This document shows, piece by piece, positions 62,047-64,000 of a stretch of 64,000 nt of DNA. Origin of the DNA: Hydrogenibacillus schlegelii (lineage in GTDB: Bacteria > Bacillota > Bacilli > Thermicanales > DSM-22653). The stretch is from the NCBI RefSeq assembly GCF_001653195.1, contig NZ_JXBB01000002.1:1-64000 (forward strand), given 5' to 3'. Below the pieces are notes generated by a model. The model made no database searches. It saw only the letters and a program-made list of their open reading frames with translations, and was not told the DNA's origin. Position 1 is the stretch's first letter. Each line of letters opens with the position of its first letter. The position numbers were made by a program, and so were the translations under genes.

Positions 62047-62997
62047 TTGGCGCTCGCGACGTTTGCCGGCGGTTGCTTTTGGTGTCTCGTTCATCCGTTC
62101 GATGAACTCCCCGGGGTCGAGCGGGTCGTCTCCGGTTACACCGGCGGGCACGTCCCGCACCCGACGTACGAACAGGTCTCGAGCGGAACCACCGGCCATG
62201 TCGAAGCCGTCCGGATCACCTACGACCCGGACCGGATCGCCTATCGGACGCTCCTCGAGCGGTTTTTCCGGCTGATCGACCCGACGGACGACGGGGGGCA
62301 GTTTGCCGACCGGGGCCCGCAGTATCGGACGGCGGTGTTTTACCATGACGCCGAACAAAAAAAAGCGGCGGAAGCCTACATCCGGGAGCTCGAAGCAAGC
62401 GGCCGCTTTCGCCGCCCGATCGTCACCCGGGTGCTTCCTGCCGGCCCGTTTTACCCCGCCGAAGCGGAACATCAGGATTTTTACAAAAAAGCGCCGCTCC
62501 ACTACCTCCTTTACCGTGCCGGTTCCGGCCGGGACGATTTCATCCGAGCGGCGTGGAAGGCGCCGGAGCGGGAGGCGCTGAAGGGGCGGCTTTCGCCCCT
62601 CCAGTACGCCGTGACCCAGGAGGAGGCGACGGAGCCGCCTTTTCAAAATCCGTACTGGAACAACCGCCGGGAAGGCATCTACGTCGACGTCGTCTCCGGA
62701 GAACCGCTTTTTTCGACGAAAGACCAGTACGACGCCGGCTGCGGCTGGCCGAGCTTCACCCGGCCGCTCGAGCCGGCGAACGTCATCGAGCTCGTCGACA
62801 CGAGCCACGGGATGCTTCGCATCGAAGTTCGGAGCTTCCGGGGCCATTCCCACCTCGGCCACGTCTTCGACGACGGGCCGCCGGCCTCCGGCGGCCGGCG
62901 CTACTGCATCAACTCCGCCGCCCTCCGGTTCATCCCGAAGGAAGATCTGGAAAAAGAAGGATACGGCCGGTACAAGGCGCTCTTCGAAGAATCGTGA
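62047..62997 (+). CDS. msrAB: Fused methionine sulfoxide reductase MsrA-MsrB
   Basis: A 316-residue fusion. The MsrA domain (1-170) has catalytic Cys in TFAGGCFWC. The MsrB domain (180-310) has [18 protein letters not shown] and catalytic Cys in [11 protein letters not shown]. It repairs S- and R-methionine sulfoxide. TTG 62047 is selected because GGGGAGGTG lies 6 bases before it and gives a family-typical N-terminus. Confidence 0.92.
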   Translation: MALATFAGGCFWCLVHPFDELPGVERVVSGYTGGHVPHPTYEQVSSGTTGHVEAVRITYDPDRIAYRTLLERFFRLIDPTDDGGQFADRGPQYRTAVFYHDAEQKKAAEAYIRELEASGRFRRPIVTRVLPAGPFYPAEAEHQDFYKKAPLHYLLYRAGSGRDDFIRAAWKAPEREALKGRLSPLQYAVTQEEATEPPFQNPYWNNRREGIYVDVVSGEPLFSTKDQYDAGCGWPSFTRPLEPANVIELVDTSHGMLRIEVRSFRGHSHLGHVFDDGPPASGGRRYCINSAALRFIPKEDLEKEGYGRYKALFEES

Positions 62998-63007
62998 GCG
63001 GAGAGGC

Positions 63008-63772
63008 TCACTCCCCCGTGAAACGGGGCTTTCTTTTTTCGGCAAACGCCTCGAGTGCTTCCCGCCGGTCGCGGGTCGGGATGAGCGTCTCGTACGCCTT
63101 CGTCTCGAGGGCGAGACCCGTCTCGAGATCGACCTCCAGCCCGCGGTCGATGGCGAATTTGGCCGCCCGAACCGCCAAGGGGGCATTGTCGGCGATCGCC
63201 GCGGCCAACGCCCGGGCGGCGGACAGCGGATCGTCCGCCACGCCGGTCAAAATTCCGAGGCGGAGCGCCTCTTCGGCGGTGATGCGCCGGGCGGTAAAGA
63301 TGAGTTCTTTGGCCCGCATCGGCCCGACGAGGCGGGCGAGGCGCTGCGTTCCGCCGGCGCCCGGGATGATGCCGAGGGACGTCTCCGTAAGCCCCATCAC
63401 CGTCCCCGGCGCGGCAAAGCGAAAGTCGCAGGCCAGCGCCAGCTCAAACCCGCCGCCGAAGGCGTAGCCGTGAAGAACGGCGATCGTCGGCTGCGGCAGG
63501 CGGGCGACGGCGTGAAAGACCCGCTGGATCGTCTCGACGTTGCGGCGCACTTCGGCCTCCGTCAGCGTCCGGCGCTCTTTGAGATCGGCGCCGACGGAAA
63601 ACGCCCGGCCTTCACCGCGGAACAGGACGACGTGGATCTCCGACCGTCGGCCGAGCTCGGCCACGATGTCACCGAGGCGAAGAAGCGTGGCGTAATCGAA
63701 AGCGTTCAACGCTTCCGGCCGATCGAGAACGACGACGGCCAAGGGCCCCTCGGACTCTAAGCGCACCGTCAC
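63008..63772 (-). CDS. Enoyl-CoA hydratase/isomerase family protein
   Basis: A 254-residue crotonase. The oxyanion-hole segments are GRAFSVGADLKE and HGYAFGGGFELALACDFR, and TETSLGIIPGAGGTQRLARLVG keeps the usual two catalytic-region acids. It probably hydrates enoyl-CoA in fatty acid or branched-chain breakdown. GTG start, 29 bases after the dihydrolipoyl dehydrogenase gene, so both may be cotranscribed. Confidence 0.87.
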   Translation of the reverse strand: MTVRLESEGPLAVVVLDRPEALNAFDYATLLRLGDIVAELGRRSEIHVVLFRGEGRAFSVGADLKERRTLTEAEVRRNVETIQRVFHAVARLPQPTIAVLHGYAFGGGFELALACDFRFAAPGTVMGLTETSLGIIPGAGGTQRLARLVGPMRAKELIFTARRITAEEALRLGILTGVADDPLSAARALAAAIADNAPLAVRAAKFAIDRGLEVDLETGLALETKAYETLIPTRDRREALEAFAEKRKPRFTGE

Positions 63773-63801
63773 GGGAAGATTCCCCTTTTCTTTTTTTTAG
63801 G

Positions 63802-64000
63802 TTATTTTAGCACACCGCCGAGTTTGCCGAGCACGTGCACCGGTTTGCCGAGCCAGACGTCCGCCGCCTCCATCGCCGCCTCGGCGAACGTGGGGTGGGC
63901 ATGGACGGTAAGCGCAAGATCTTCGACCCGAATGCCCATCTCCACCGCGAGCGCCAGCTCGGCGATCAACTCCGAAGCGCCGGGTCCAACGACTTGGGCG
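63802..64000 (-). CDS. lpdA: Dihydrolipoyl dehydrogenase, C-terminal end (partial)
   Basis: The last 66 residues of a pyridine nucleotide-disulfide oxidoreductase, including GIRVEDLALTVHAHPTFAEA with the catalytic His-Pro and downstream Glu typical of E3. The gene continues past the window edge. It belongs to a 2-oxoacid dehydrogenase system, the same one whose E2 needs LipL and LipM. Confidence 0.85.
   Translation of the reverse strand, partial: AQVVGPGASELIAELALAVEMGIRVEDLALTVHAHPTFAEAAMEAADVWLGKPVHVLGKLGGVLK

Overview
The window reads as chromosome of a GC-rich, endospore-forming, thermophile-like member of the Bacillales. The evidence is strong AAGGAGG-type ribosome binding sites, a LexA/T-box/S-box regulatory set typical of Bacillota, and many sporulation genes (cwlC, pdaA, spoVK, ytvI, spmA, spmB, dacB/dacF type, YjcZ-type miniproteins). 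The gene content (thiosulfate dehydrogenase, a PsrA/SoeA-type molybdoenzyme with NrfD, TSUP anion exporter, CoA-disulfide reductase type flavoprotein) suggests sulfur-compound oxidation. A Hydrogenibacillus-like organism is my inference, not something shown directly. No rRNA, tRNA, IS transposase or CRISPR was seen.

Layout. 1-6744 (+): tail of a membrane molybdoenzyme locus: an N-terminally shortened NrfD subunit beside an inverted repeat, a large MoCo catalytic subunit, an unknown protein, Mrp-type Fe-S ATPase and a TSUP anion exporter. 6828-9638 (+): lipL-azlC-azlD-lipM operon from an apparently leaderless promoter, mixing lipoyl assembly with branched-chain amino acid export. 9793-13467: D-amino acid transaminase (-) and an SLH-anchored phosphodiester glycosidase-like protein (+). 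13462-18516 (+): a direct-repeat operator, a secreted DUF2680-like protein, DUF2231 membrane protein, small exported protein, a ferric-reductase-like gene interrupted by TGA, and an OmpR-type two-component pair.

18517-21840 is a looser, more AT-rich patch: an orphan AT-rich gene, two tiny YjcZ-type sporulation genes, a lipoprotein and a decayed gene. 21857-28361 holds Mn catalase, an orphan ABC-type binding lipoprotein, proBA under a T-box, and cwlC. 28474-36581 holds tsdA, a CoADR-type flavoprotein, trmI with no normal start codon, a TerC-like protein, an amino acid permease coupled to an aldo/keto reductase, and a desaturase. 36651-40860 holds metNIQ under an S-box, and pdaA.

40961-50832 holds lexA, ynbB, spoVK, an iron-type alcohol dehydrogenase, ytvI, cell-wall and LysM proteins and ppa. 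50861-61870 (-) keeps the classical Bacillus order scpA-scpB-dac-spmA-spmB-rluB-resB-resC-resD-resE, but lacks resA and ypuI. 61871-64000 holds an msrAB fusion, an enoyl-CoA hydratase and the end of a dihydrolipoyl dehydrogenase gene.

Functional threads: sulfur-compound oxidation feeding membrane electron carriers (Mo enzyme/NrfD, TsdA, ResBC cytochrome c assembly, ResDE redox sensing); lipoate attachment (LipM, LipL) next to 2-oxoacid dehydrogenase parts; and spore cortex and mother-cell lysis functions scattered through the window. I did not find one unmistakable novel system. The best candidates are the 13462-18516 exported-protein/two-component locus and the unknown gene between the molybdoenzyme and Mrp.
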